From contig JAOPYM010000511.1 in assembly GCA_025964615.1 (NCBI GenBank), positions 1-33,805 on the forward strand: a DNA stretch of 33,805 bases, given 5' to 3'. This stretch comes from Actinomycetes bacterium. Its GTDB lineage: Bacteria; Actinomycetota; Actinomycetes; Streptosporangiales; Streptosporangiaceae. Below, one piece after another: positions 14,905 to 22,681 of the stretch (within the stretch, counting starts at the first letter, position 1; each line of letters begins with the position of its first letter). Under the pieces are notes generated by a model. That model saw nothing but the letters and a program-made list of their open reading frames with translations, was not told where the DNA came from and did not search any database. A program made the position numbers and the translations under genes.

Positions 14905-15113
14905 GCCCGCCCCCGGTGCAGCCGCGGGATGTACCAGACCGCGAACAGCCCGAGCGCGAGTCCGACCACGCACACCCAGCGCCACCAGCGCTCGTCCGCC
15001 GGCAGGTCCACGATCAGGAGAACGATCAACGCGACCGCCCACGCGGCGGTGCCGGTCACTGCGACGAGACGATCATTGGTCTGCAGCGGCGGCGGATCCG
15101 TGCGTCGCTCCAT
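14877..15113 (-). CDS. DUF2530 small membrane protein
   Basis: 78 residues with two hydrophobic helices (about 18-37 and 46-62) separated by DLPADERWWRW, matching DUF2530. M. tuberculosis has a similar small membrane protein next to its MarR gene (Rv0879c-Rv0880 from memory), the same arrangement as here. ATG 15113 is leaderless: TAGCCT (15120-15125 on the minus strand) ends six bases before it. Its 3' end has been duplicated in tandem. Repeat copy 4 lies just upstream of its promoter. Function unknown. Confidence 0.85.
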   Translation of the reverse strand: MERRTDPPPLQTNDRLVAVTGTAAWAVALIVLLIVDLPADERWWRWVCVVGLALGLFAVWYIPRLHRGRAAAAERHAR

Positions 15114-15119
15114 CCCCCC

Positions 15120-15125
15120 AGGCTA
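15120..15125 (-). promoter_or_regulatory. -10 box of a leaderless promoter (DUF2530 gene)
   Basis: TAGCCT on the minus strand, six G residues, then ATG 15113, which places the transcription start on the A of the start codon. Any -35 element would fall within repeat copy 4, whose left arm starts at 15139. Confidence 0.55.
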
Positions 15126-15138
15126 CCGCCCCCACCTC

Positions 15139-15202
15139 CGTTGACTCGTGGCGTGTCCCGCACCGAAGCGGCGTTCGGTGCGGGAAACGCCACGAGTCGA
15201 CG
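15139..15202. repeat. Dispersed 64-bp palindrome, copy 4
   Basis: Left arm 15139-15164, spacer 15165-15176 (GAAGCGGCGTTC), right arm 15177-15202. The spacer ends pair (GAA with TTC), extending the stem to 29 positions. Two arm positions differ, one of them a T-G wobble. This is the only copy between divergent genes (DUF2530 and marR), where a terminator role is not expected. Confidence 0.95.
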
Positions 15203-15273
15203 ATGTCGTGGTGGGTGGGGCCAGGTGAGGGGGGCGCGTGCGACGATTTGAACAGGGAGGTGAGGTCGTACGC

Positions 15274-15339
15274 CTTGCTAACGGGCTGGCGGAATTCGAT
15301 CCGCCGTGTATCGTTAGCAAGAGTAATGACTTTTGCTAA
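15274..15339. promoter_or_regulatory. Probable MarR operator region with three half-sites
   Basis: CTTGCTAACG (15274-15283) and CGTTAGCAAG (15312-15321) are a perfect 10-bp inverted repeat. A third half-site, TTGCTAA (15333-15339), faces the second across 12 bases and ends five bases before marR. Between the first two lies another inverted repeat, GGCGGA-ATTCGA-TCCGCC (15288-15305). Autoregulation by the adjacent MarR protein is the natural reading. Confidence 0.7.
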
Positions 15340-15344
15340 GGACT

Positions 15345-15791
15345 ATGACGACATCGCAGACCAGAGACAGAGCCGGCCTGGCGGAAGACCTGCGCATCTC
15401 GATCGCGCGGCTCTCCCGCAGGCTGCGCCAACAGGGCGGCGGCAGGCTCTCCGCGACGCAGCACGCCGCGCTCGCGGCGCTCGACAAGCACGGGCCGATG
15501 AGCCCCAGGGAACTTGCGGAGCACGAGCTGGTGCAGCCGCCCTCCATGACCCGGGTGATCGCGGCGCTGGAGGCGGAGGGCATGCTGGAGCGCAGCCCGC
15601 ACCTGACGGACGGGCGCCAGGTGGTGCTGAAGCCGACGGCGGCGGGCCACGAGTTCCTCAAGGAGCAGCGCCGGCGCAAGCAGGCGTGGCTGAACCAGCG
15701 GCTCGGGGAGCTGACGCCGGCGGAGCGGGCGACCCTGCGGCAGGCGGCGCCGATCCTGGAGAAGCTGAGCAAGGCACCTTCCGATCGCTGA
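15345..15791 (+). CDS. MarR family transcriptional regulator
   Basis: 148 residues. It has the MarR winged helix: LSATQHAALAALDKHGPMSPRELAEHE, the recognition helix PPSMTRVIAALEAEGMLER and wing HLTDGRQVVLKPTAAG. Similar in size to M. tuberculosis Rv0880 as I recall it. ATG 15345 is used, with AAGGA close upstream; TTG 15333 falls in an operator half-site. It precedes the MFS gene, whose frame overlaps its stop. Together with the TTGCTAA half-sites upstream, this suggests a self-repressed regulator that controls the exporter. Confidence 0.92.
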   Translation: MTTSQTRDRAGLAEDLRISIARLSRRLRQQGGGRLSATQHAALAALDKHGPMSPRELAEHELVQPPSMTRVIAALEAEGMLERSPHLTDGRQVVLKPTAAGHEFLKEQRRRKQAWLNQRLGELTPAERATLRQAAPILEKLSKAPSDR

Positions 15792-16999
15792 AGAACCGCA
15801 ACTACCGGCTCTTCGCGATCGGCGGCCTCGTCTCCAACACGGGCACCTGGATGCAGCGCGTCGCCCAGGACTGGCTGATCCTGGAGCTCACCCGCAACAG
15901 CGGTACCGCGCTCGGCATCACCACAGGCCTGCAGTTCCTGCCGCTGCTGCTCTTCGGGCTCTGGGGCGGGGTGATCGCCGACCGCTACCCCAAGCGCATC
16001 GTGCTGATGTTCACTCAGGTCGCGATGGCCGTACTCGCTCTGATCCTGGGCGTCCTGGTGATCACCGGCACCGCCCAGGTCTGGCACGTGTACGTGCTGG
16101 CCTTCGGCCTCGGCCTGGCGACCGTCGTGGACAACCCCACCAGGCAGACCTTCGTGGTCGAGATGGTCGGCCGCGGGGACCTGCCCAACGCCATCGCCCT
16201 CAACGGCGCCAGCTTCAACGGGGCCCGCGTCCTGGGCCCGGCCGTGGCCGGCCTGCTGATCGCCTCGATCGGCACCGGGCCGGTGTTCCTGGTCAACGCG
16301 GCCTCGTTCGCGGCGGTGCTCACCGGACTGCTCCTGATGCGGACCAGGGACCTGCTCCCGACCGAACCGGTGGCGCGCGCCAAGGGCCAGTTGCGCGAAG
16401 GGCTGCGCTACGTGCGGGGCCGCCGTGACCTGGTGGTGGTCCTGGTCCTGGTCGGGTTCGTCGCCACGTTCGGCATGAACTTCCAGCTCACCACGGCGCT
16501 GGTCGCCAAGGAGACCTTCCACCAGGGCGCCTCATCGTTCGGGCTGGCCTCGACCATGCTGGCCGTGGGCGCGCTGGCCGGTGCGCTGCTGGCCGCCAGG
16601 CGGATGAAGCCATCGCTGAAGTTGTTGTACGTCTCGGCCGTGGCGTTCGGGGTCCTGGAGATCCTGACCGGCCTGATGCCGACGTACATCAGTTTCCTGG
16701 CTCTGCTCGTGCCCACCGGCATCGTGCTGATGACCTTCACCACGGCCGCCAACGCCACCATGCAGCTCAGCGTCAGCCCGGAGATGCGGGGCCGGGTGAT
16801 GGGCCTGTACATGCTCGTGTTCCTCGGTACGAACCCGCTGGGCGCGCCGCTGATCGGCTGGCTGTCCCAGGTGCTCGGGCCGCGCTCCAGCATCGTGCTC
16901 GGCGGGGTGGTCGCCACGGTGGCGACCCTGGCGGTGGTCGCCCTGCCTGCGTTGGTCCGGGTCGTACGCCTGAGGATGCTTGTTGCCGAGGAGGCGTGA
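15788..16999 (+). CDS. MFS exporter, start codon unclear
   Basis: About 403 residues from 15788, with around 12 membrane helices. It has family markers GTWMQRVAQDWLILELT, the A-motif-like loop GGVIADRYPKRIVL after helix 2, and PEMRGRVMGLYMLVF late in the protein, typical of the actinobacterial EntS-like MFS_3 group. The N-terminal homology GTFRSLKNRNYRLF begins at 15773, yet no ATG, GTG or TTG occurs in this frame between GTG 15686 and ATG 15851. CTG 15788 overlaps the marR stop as CTGA, resembling the usual ATGA coupling. GTG 15686 would overlap marR by 106 bases. A frameshift near the junction is also possible. The exporter is probably co-transcribed with marR; its substrate is unknown. Confidence 0.8.
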   Translation: MKNRNYRLFAIGGLVSNTGTWMQRVAQDWLILELTRNSGTALGITTGLQFLPLLLFGLWGGVIADRYPKRIVLMFTQVAMAVLALILGVLVITGTAQVWHVYVLAFGLGLATVVDNPTRQTFVVEMVGRGDLPNAIALNGASFNGARVLGPAVAGLLIASIGTGPVFLVNAASFAAVLTGLLLMRTRDLLPTEPVARAKGQLREGLRYVRGRRDLVVVLVLVGFVATFGMNFQLTTALVAKETFHQGASSFGLASTMLAVGALAGALLAARRMKPSLKLLYVSAVAFGVLEILTGLMPTYISFLALLVPTGIVLMTFTTAANATMQLSVSPEMRGRVMGLYMLVFLGTNPLGAPLIGWLSQVLGPRSSIVLGGVVATVATLAVVALPALVRVVRLRMLVAEEA

Positions 17000-17052
17000 C
17001 ATCGGGGCATACAGACTGAAAAGCTGTTGCCTGTGGCCTACCGGAACCGCGT

Positions 17053-17601
17053 ATGAGGCTGTTCGCCGCGCTGCTGCCGCCGCCCGAGGTACTCGATGAG
17101 CTCGAGGCCTTCCTGGCTCCGCATCGCGATGCCCTGCCGGGGCTGCGCTGGATCGGCCGTGACCTCCTGCACGTGACGCTCGCCTTCTACGGCGAGGTGG
17201 ACGACACGCGCCTGGAGCGCCTGCTGCCCAGGCTCGAACGGGCCGCCGCCCGGCACGATCCGCTCGGTCTTTCGTTCGCCGGAGCCGGCGCGTTCCCCTC
17301 CGGCGGCGCGTACGCCCGGGTGCTCTGGACCGGCCTGTACGGCGACCGGCGCAGGCTCGCCGCGCTGGCCGCCACGATGTCGGCGGCCGGCCGGCGGGCG
17401 GGCACCCCGATGGGGGAGCACAAGGCGTTCCGGCCGCACCTGACCCTGGCCCGCTGCCGTACGCCCATGGACGTGCGCCCACTGATCGAGAGCCTGTCGG
17501 TCTTCGCCGGGTCCACCTGGAGGGCGGGCGCGATCCACCTGATGCGGAGCCACCTCGGCCCAGCCGTGCACTACGAGACCCTCAAGACCTGGGCCCTGTG
17601 A
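17053..17601 (+). CDS. thpR: RNA 2',3'-cyclic phosphodiesterase
   Basis: 182 residues of the 2H phosphoesterase superfamily. The two signature motifs are HVT (residues 40-42, in LLHVTLAFYG) and HLT (129-131, in FRPHLTLARC), whose histidines are the catalytic pair. ThpR opens 2',3'-cyclic phosphates, as in tRNA splicing ends. MRLFAALLPP is the standard family start, so ATG 17053 is secure. It is 53 bases after the MFS gene, with no strong promoter seen. A 27-residue membrane peptide gene follows. Confidence 0.92.
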   Translation: MRLFAALLPPPEVLDELEAFLAPHRDALPGLRWIGRDLLHVTLAFYGEVDDTRLERLLPRLERAAARHDPLGLSFAGAGAFPSGGAYARVLWTGLYGDRRRLAALAATMSAAGRRAGTPMGEHKAFRPHLTLARCRTPMDVRPLIESLSVFAGSTWRAGAIHLMRSHLGPAVHYETLKTWAL

Positions 17602-17609
17602 GGTTCGCA

Positions 17610-17615
17610 TAGGCT
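17610..17615 (+). promoter_or_regulatory. -10 box of a leaderless promoter (27-residue peptide)
   Basis: TAGGCT is followed by seven bases and GTG 17623. The same hexamer serves serC on the other strand. This promoter is the main evidence that the short downstream frame is a real gene. Confidence 0.55.
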
Positions 17616-17622
17616 GCTGGAC

Positions 17623-17706
17623 GTGAATCGCGCTCCCCAGTGGCTCCTCCCGACCGTGCTCACGGCGCTGATCCTCGCCGTACTGGTCGGTTCCCTGCTG
17701 CGCTGA
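17623..17706 (+). CDS. 27-residue single-pass membrane peptide
   Basis: A short frame that begins GTG AAT CGC (MNRAPQWLLP) and ends SLLR followed by TGA. Residues 7-25 are almost entirely Leu, Val, Ala, Ile and Thr, enough for one membrane helix, with an arginine at each end. A TAGGCT -10 box seven bases upstream fits leaderless expression. It sits alone between thpR and the large membrane protein at 17838. Function unknown. Chance is the alternative, because GC-rich DNA often encodes Leu/Val runs. Confidence 0.55.
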   Translation: MNRAPQWLLPTVLTALILAVLVGSLLR

Positions 17707-17725
17707 TAGGGCAAGCTGTGCCCAT

Positions 17726-17761
17726 GGGTTCACGGGTCGGTTCGCGGGCGGGTTCACGGGT
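17726..17761. repeat. Three imperfect 12-bp tandem units
   Basis: GGGTTCACGGGT, CGGTTCGCGGGC and GGGTTCACGGGT follow without gaps in the 131-base interval before the gene at 17838. The first and third are identical. The rest of the interval is G-rich with no further feature seen. Confidence 0.6.
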
Positions 17762-17837
17762 GGGGCCGGGGGTCTGCGGGAGGGGCACCTGATGGTGCGG
17801 GGAGTGGTGGGACCAGTGACGTGCCAGGATCAGCTAC

Positions 17838-19715
17838 GTGGACCATGAGCTCGTCGGGTTGCGGGCGGCGGGGAGCCGCCTGCGCCCGGTCGCCGGAGGA
17901 CCGATCGCGCTCGTGTCGTTCGGTGTCGCCCTGCTGCCCGTCCAGCCCGGCTGGCTGTGGGCGGCGCTGATCGTCGCGATCAACATGGTGCCATGGGGGA
18001 TGGGCCTGACCCGCCCGAGGGCCAGGCCGTACTGGCGGCTGTCCCAGGCCGGCCTGGAAGAGGCCGGCGGCACCCAGCGCTACGAGCTGGCCCGGATCGA
18101 GGAGATCACGATCACCGCCGACGACGGGGTGGTCACGATCTTCCACAAGTTCGGCCGTATCGAGGTCGGCGACCTCACCGAGATGGGCTTCGAGCCGCTG
18201 CCGTTCTTCGTCACCGCACGCCGGCTCGGCATCACCATCCACGTGCTCGACGGCGACGTCGACTCGCTCGACGACGACGATGCGCCGCCGCCCGGCAACG
18301 ACACCGAGCAGGCGTTCCTGGACCTGGAGGCCGAGCTGCTCTCGGCGGCCCACGAGGCAGTGGAGGGCCGGGGCGAGCCGGTGGAGCTCGTCTCGGCGCC
18401 CGGCTCCCGGCACAGCGCTCTGGTGGGCGCCCTGATCGGGCTGCTGTCGGTGACGATGCTGAGCCGTCTGGCGCTCGGCGGGGTCGCCACGTTCGGCGAC
18501 CGGCTCGCCGGGGCGTTCTGGGCGCTGGCCGGGGCGCTGGCCCTGACCGTCTCCAGGCGCAGGGCGCTGCGGGCGCTGCCGCTCACCTTCACGATCTCCG
18601 CCGACCGGCTCCAGGCCGGTGCTCGCGGTGTCGCCGCCGAACAGGTGGCGGCGGTGATCGTCGGTCCCGGGGTGGCGGCCAACCCGCTCACCGGCGAGCC
18701 GTACGAGGCGCCGCTGAGCGTGCTCGTTTTCGGCCATCGGCTCGAACTGCTCGACCGGCTGCCCGCGCGGGGACTCGACTCGTTCCAGCTGGTGCACGAG
18801 CTCGACGAGCACGGCTACCAGGTGATCACGCCGGAGGCGCGGATCCTGCGGCCCTCGGAGTACGGCCTGGAGGGGCTGCCGGAGATCTTCGCCCAGGTGC
18901 CGGGCGGGCGGCTCGTGGTGGTCGACGACGGGCTCGGCTGGGCGGACGCCGCCGGGGACGTGGTGCTCAAGATGCCCACCGACCGGATCGGCGGCATCGA
19001 GCTGCTGACCATCGACGGGCACGCCTGGCTGCGGGTGTACGACTCCGACGGCGACGAGTTCTTCGCCGCCCCCCTGACGGCCCTGCGGATCTCCCGTACC
19101 GACCTGCGCGAGCAGTCCCGCCGGCTCGGCCTGCCGATCACCGACGCCGAGTACGACGCGTACCTCAGCGCGGCGTTCCATGGAACCGTCTCCGCGCTGG
19201 CCGTGGAGCCCATCCCCGAGCTCGTCCCCGTGGAGGGGCCGAGTGTGCTGCTCGACGCCACCCGCCGCTCCCGGATCTGGGCGTACGGCGTGACGGCGGC
19301 CGTCAGCGCGATCGCCGGGCTGCTCGCCGCGGTCTGGCTGGGCGGTGACCTCGGCGGCTTCTGGCCGGTGCTGGCCTGGTCGGCTCCCGGCGGCCTCGTC
19401 CTCGGGGTGGGTGGCGCCTGGCTGTACGACCGGAACCGGTCCCAGCTGCGGATCTCCACGCTGGAGATCGCCTCGATCACCCGGCTCGGCCGGGTCGAGT
19501 GGAGCCTGGGCAGGGACACGGTCGGCGGCGTGGGGGTCGACGAGTCCGAGGACGGGGCGCCCCGCCTGGTGGTATGGAGCCCCGCAGGCAGGGTGCTGCG
19601 GCGGGTATCCTTCCCGCCTGACCTGGTGGAACTGCGCCGTGCATGTGAGCGCTACGGTCTGCCCTGGGGGCCGCCCGACGCCGGGCTGCCCGCACCCCCG
19701 CCGCCCGAACTCTGA
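17838..19715 (+). CDS. Large membrane protein of unknown function
   Basis: 625 residues. Hydrophobic pairs occur at about 22-55, 195-235 and 475-525. Between them lie soluble segments resembling bacterial PH-like or YcxB-type strands, such as LSQAGLEEAGGTQRYELARIEEI and FTISADRLQAGARG, a layout seen in membrane proteins whose cytoplasmic part reads as repeated beta domains. I recognise no catalytic motif and cannot name a family. The C-terminus is proline-rich. GTG 17838 has a weak -10-like CAGGAT seven bases upstream, so it may be leaderless. The DUF2079 gene follows 13 bases later, so the two are likely co-transcribed. Confidence 0.75.
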   Translation: MDHELVGLRAAGSRLRPVAGGPIALVSFGVALLPVQPGWLWAALIVAINMVPWGMGLTRPRARPYWRLSQAGLEEAGGTQRYELARIEEITITADDGVVTIFHKFGRIEVGDLTEMGFEPLPFFVTARRLGITIHVLDGDVDSLDDDDAPPPGNDTEQAFLDLEAELLSAAHEAVEGRGEPVELVSAPGSRHSALVGALIGLLSVTMLSRLALGGVATFGDRLAGAFWALAGALALTVSRRRALRALPLTFTISADRLQAGARGVAAEQVAAVIVGPGVAANPLTGEPYEAPLSVLVFGHRLELLDRLPARGLDSFQLVHELDEHGYQVITPEARILRPSEYGLEGLPEIFAQVPGGRLVVVDDGLGWADAAGDVVLKMPTDRIGGIELLTIDGHAWLRVYDSDGDEFFAAPLTALRISRTDLREQSRRLGLPITDAEYDAYLSAAFHGTVSALAVEPIPELVPVEGPSVLLDATRRSRIWAYGVTAAVSAIAGLLAAVWLGGDLGGFWPVLAWSAPGGLVLGVGGAWLYDRNRSQLRISTLEIASITRLGRVEWSLGRDTVGGVGVDESEDGAPRLVVWSPAGRVLRRVSFPPDLVELRRACERYGLPWGPPDAGLPAPPPPEL

Positions 19716-19728
19716 GAAGACACCTCCT

Positions 19729-21090
19729 GTGAAAGCCCACCGCTGGATCCCGTACGCTCTGGCGGCGTTGTGCTGCGCCGTCTACACGACGTACTCGCTG
19801 GTGCGGCACGCGCGGGTGGAGACCGCCGGGTACGACCTGGGGATCTTCGATCAGGCGGTCCGCTCCTACGCGGGCCTGCACGCGCCGATCGTGTCGATCA
19901 AGCAGCCGGGCTTCAACCTGCTCGGTGATCACTTCCATCCGATCCTGGTCCTGCTCGTCCCGCTGTACTGGCTCTGGCCGTCCGCCAGTGCGCTGCTGTT
20001 CGCCCAGGCGCTGCTGTTCGCGATCTCGATCGTGCCGGTCACCCGGCTGGCCCTGCGGCGCCTCGGGACGCCCTACGGGGTCATGGTCGGGCTCTCGTAC
20101 GGACTGGCCTGGGGGTTGCAGTCCGCCCTTGCCTTCGACTTCCACGAGGTCGCCTTCGCCGTGCCGCTGCTGGCCTTCGCCATGGTCGCGCTGGCCGAGT
20201 CCCGCTGGCGGGCGGCCGCGCTCTGGACGCTGCCGCTGCTGCTCGTCAAGGAGGACATGGGCTTCATCGTCTGCGCGGTCGGCGGCGTACTCCTGCTCAA
20301 GCGGCAGTGGCGGCTGGGCGCCGCGCTGATCGCCACCGGGGCGGCGGCGATGGCCCTGGTGCTGTTCGTGGTGATCCCGTACTTCAACCCGGCCGGGGTC
20401 TACCCGTACTGGGGCAGGCTGTCGGGTGCGGACTCGCTGCTGCAGATGGCGAACGAACCGGGCCCGAAGTCGGTGCTGCTGCTGACCCTGCTCGGCGCGA
20501 CCGCCTTCGCCGCTGTCCGCTCACCGCTGCTGCTGGTCGCCGTGCCCAACCTGCTGTACCGGTTCATGTCGCCCCGGCCCGAGTACTGGGGAACCGGTTT
20601 CGTGCACTACAACGCGGTGCTCATGCCGATCGTCTTCGTGGCGTTCGTCGATGCCCTCGGCCTGTTGTCGGCCGCCCGCTGCGGTCTGCTGCGGTTCTAC
20701 GCCCGCGCCGCGGTACCGGCGGCCCTGATCGTCGCGCTGGCGCTCTCCGTCCAGCGGCCCCTGCTCCAGATGACGGACCCCGACTTCTACCACCTGGACG
20801 CCCACATGATCGCCGTACGGGACGTACTGCGGCTCATCCCCTCGGGGGCGTCGGTCTCGGCCGGCGACTATCTCGCGCCGCAGCTCAGCGACCGCTGCGA
20901 TGTCGTCCTGTTCCCGAACCTCTACCACGCGCCGGTCGACTGGGTCGTGGTCGACACCACGCGCATGTGGGTGGTCCCCGCCCCCGCCCCCGTACAGCTG
21001 CAGGCCCTCCAGGCGCTCCCGTCCCAGGGCTTCCACCTGGTCGCCGCCCAGAGCGGCATCGTCCTCTACCACCGTTGGCCCGTCCAATAG
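19729..21090 (+). CDS. DUF2079 polytopic membrane protein (GT-C-like fold)
   Basis: 453 residues with about ten membrane helices. Early conserved motif GYDLGIFDQAVRSYA, then LLGDHFHPILVLLVPLYWLWPS and FDFHEVAFAVPLLAFA, is diagnostic of DUF2079, related to GT-C glycosyltransferases that use lipid-linked sugars. The acidic and histidine residues DHFHP and DFHE resemble the catalytic loop region. Enzyme activity is not shown. GTG 19729 has GAGAAG upstream; the longer frame from 19345 overlaps the previous gene in another frame. The TAG stop is inside the stem of a strong bidirectional terminator. Confidence 0.85.
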   Translation: MKAHRWIPYALAALCCAVYTTYSLVRHARVETAGYDLGIFDQAVRSYAGLHAPIVSIKQPGFNLLGDHFHPILVLLVPLYWLWPSASALLFAQALLFAISIVPVTRLALRRLGTPYGVMVGLSYGLAWGLQSALAFDFHEVAFAVPLLAFAMVALAESRWRAAALWTLPLLLVKEDMGFIVCAVGGVLLLKRQWRLGAALIATGAAAMALVLFVVIPYFNPAGVYPYWGRLSGADSLLQMANEPGPKSVLLLTLLGATAFAAVRSPLLLVAVPNLLYRFMSPRPEYWGTGFVHYNAVLMPIVFVAFVDALGLLSAARCGLLRFYARAAVPAALIVALALSVQRPLLQMTDPDFYHLDAHMIAVRDVLRLIPSGASVSAGDYLAPQLSDRCDVVLFPNLYHAPVDWVVVDTTRMWVVPAPAPVQLQALQALPSQGFHLVAAQSGIVLYHRWPVQ

Positions 21091-21111
21091 TCTCTATTGG
21101 ACGGGCCAACG
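21073..21111. terminator. Bidirectional terminator, perfect 18-bp stem
   Basis: Left arm 21073-21090 and right arm 21094-21111 are perfectly complementary around the 3-nt loop TCT. It lies between the convergent DUF2079 and serC genes. The left arm holds the DUF2079 TAG. The serC stop is five bases beyond the right arm. It is not a member of the 64-bp repeat family, although it begins with the same CGTTG. Confidence 0.85.
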
Positions 21112-21115
21112 AAGG

Positions 21116-22240
<1,125 letters not shown>

Positions 22241-22282
22241 AGTGACCTGCCTTGTTGATCGTCCCCCACCCCACTCCTAAAC

Positions 22283-22346
22283 CGTTGAGTCGTGGCGTTT
22301 CCCGCACCGATTCGCGAAAGGGTGCGGGAAACGCCACGGGTCAACG
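22283..22346. repeat. Dispersed 64-bp palindrome, copy 5
   Basis: Left arm 22283-22308, spacer 22309-22320 (GATTCGCGAAAG, containing the 8-bp palindrome TTCGCGAA), right arm 22321-22346. Two outer arm positions differ, one keeping a T-G wobble. The TGA of the upstream minus-strand gene is in the right arm (22341-22343), and the serC promoter is 43 bases to the left. Confidence 0.95.
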
Positions 22347-22601
22347 GAGGTGGCGGCGGAGGGATCGGGTTGCGAGAGCCAGGAGGGCGAGGGTGCAGAG
22401 CAGGGAGACCGAGGCGGAGTAGAGCCAGGGGCGGCCATGGGCGCGGGAGTCCAGGGCGGCATGGGCCGAGTCGTAGGCGAGGAGGGCGAGCATGACGGCC
22501 AGCACCCAGCCGACGATCACCCAGGACAGGGCGTTGCGGCGCGCGATCCGCTCCTGGCGCTCCCGCTCGTACTCCCGTAGTTCTTCCGCTTCGTCCGGCA
22601 T
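22341..22601 (-). CDS. Small membrane protein, 86 residues
   Basis: Residues 1-24 are charged and probably helical (EELREYERERQERIARR). Two hydrophobic helices follow, at about 26-43 and 60-78, and the protein ends in TRSLRRHLR. ATG 22601 is preferred; a -10-like CACACT ends six bases upstream, so it may be leaderless. The final codons CTC CGT TGA run into repeat copy 5, exactly as in helR, so the element provides the stop. I do not recognise a family. Confidence 0.75.
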   Translation of the reverse strand: MPDEAEELREYERERQERIARRNALSWVIVGWVLAVMLALLAYDSAHAALDSRAHGRPWLYSASVSLLCTLALLALATRSLRRHLR

Positions 22602-22632
22602 CCGGCAAGTGTGGCAAACGGCCCGGAAGGGC

Positions 22633-22670
22633 GGGAGTCCGGTGTCCCCTGCTGGCAACACCGGACTCCC
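22633..22670 (-). terminator. Terminator hairpin downstream of citA
   Basis: GGGAGTCCGGTG (22633-22644) pairs perfectly with 22659-22670 around a 14-nt loop. It begins 11 bases after the citA stop on the minus strand. No T-tract follows, but a second small stem (GCCC-GGAA-GGGC, 22621-22632) does. Confidence 0.75.
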
Positions 22671-22681
22671 GGAGAAAGGTG

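Noticed and set aside
14702-15787. Long N-terminal extension of the MFS frame back to 14702
   Set aside because: It runs through the DUF2530 gene, repeat copy 4, the operator and marR in other frames and has no family resemblance.
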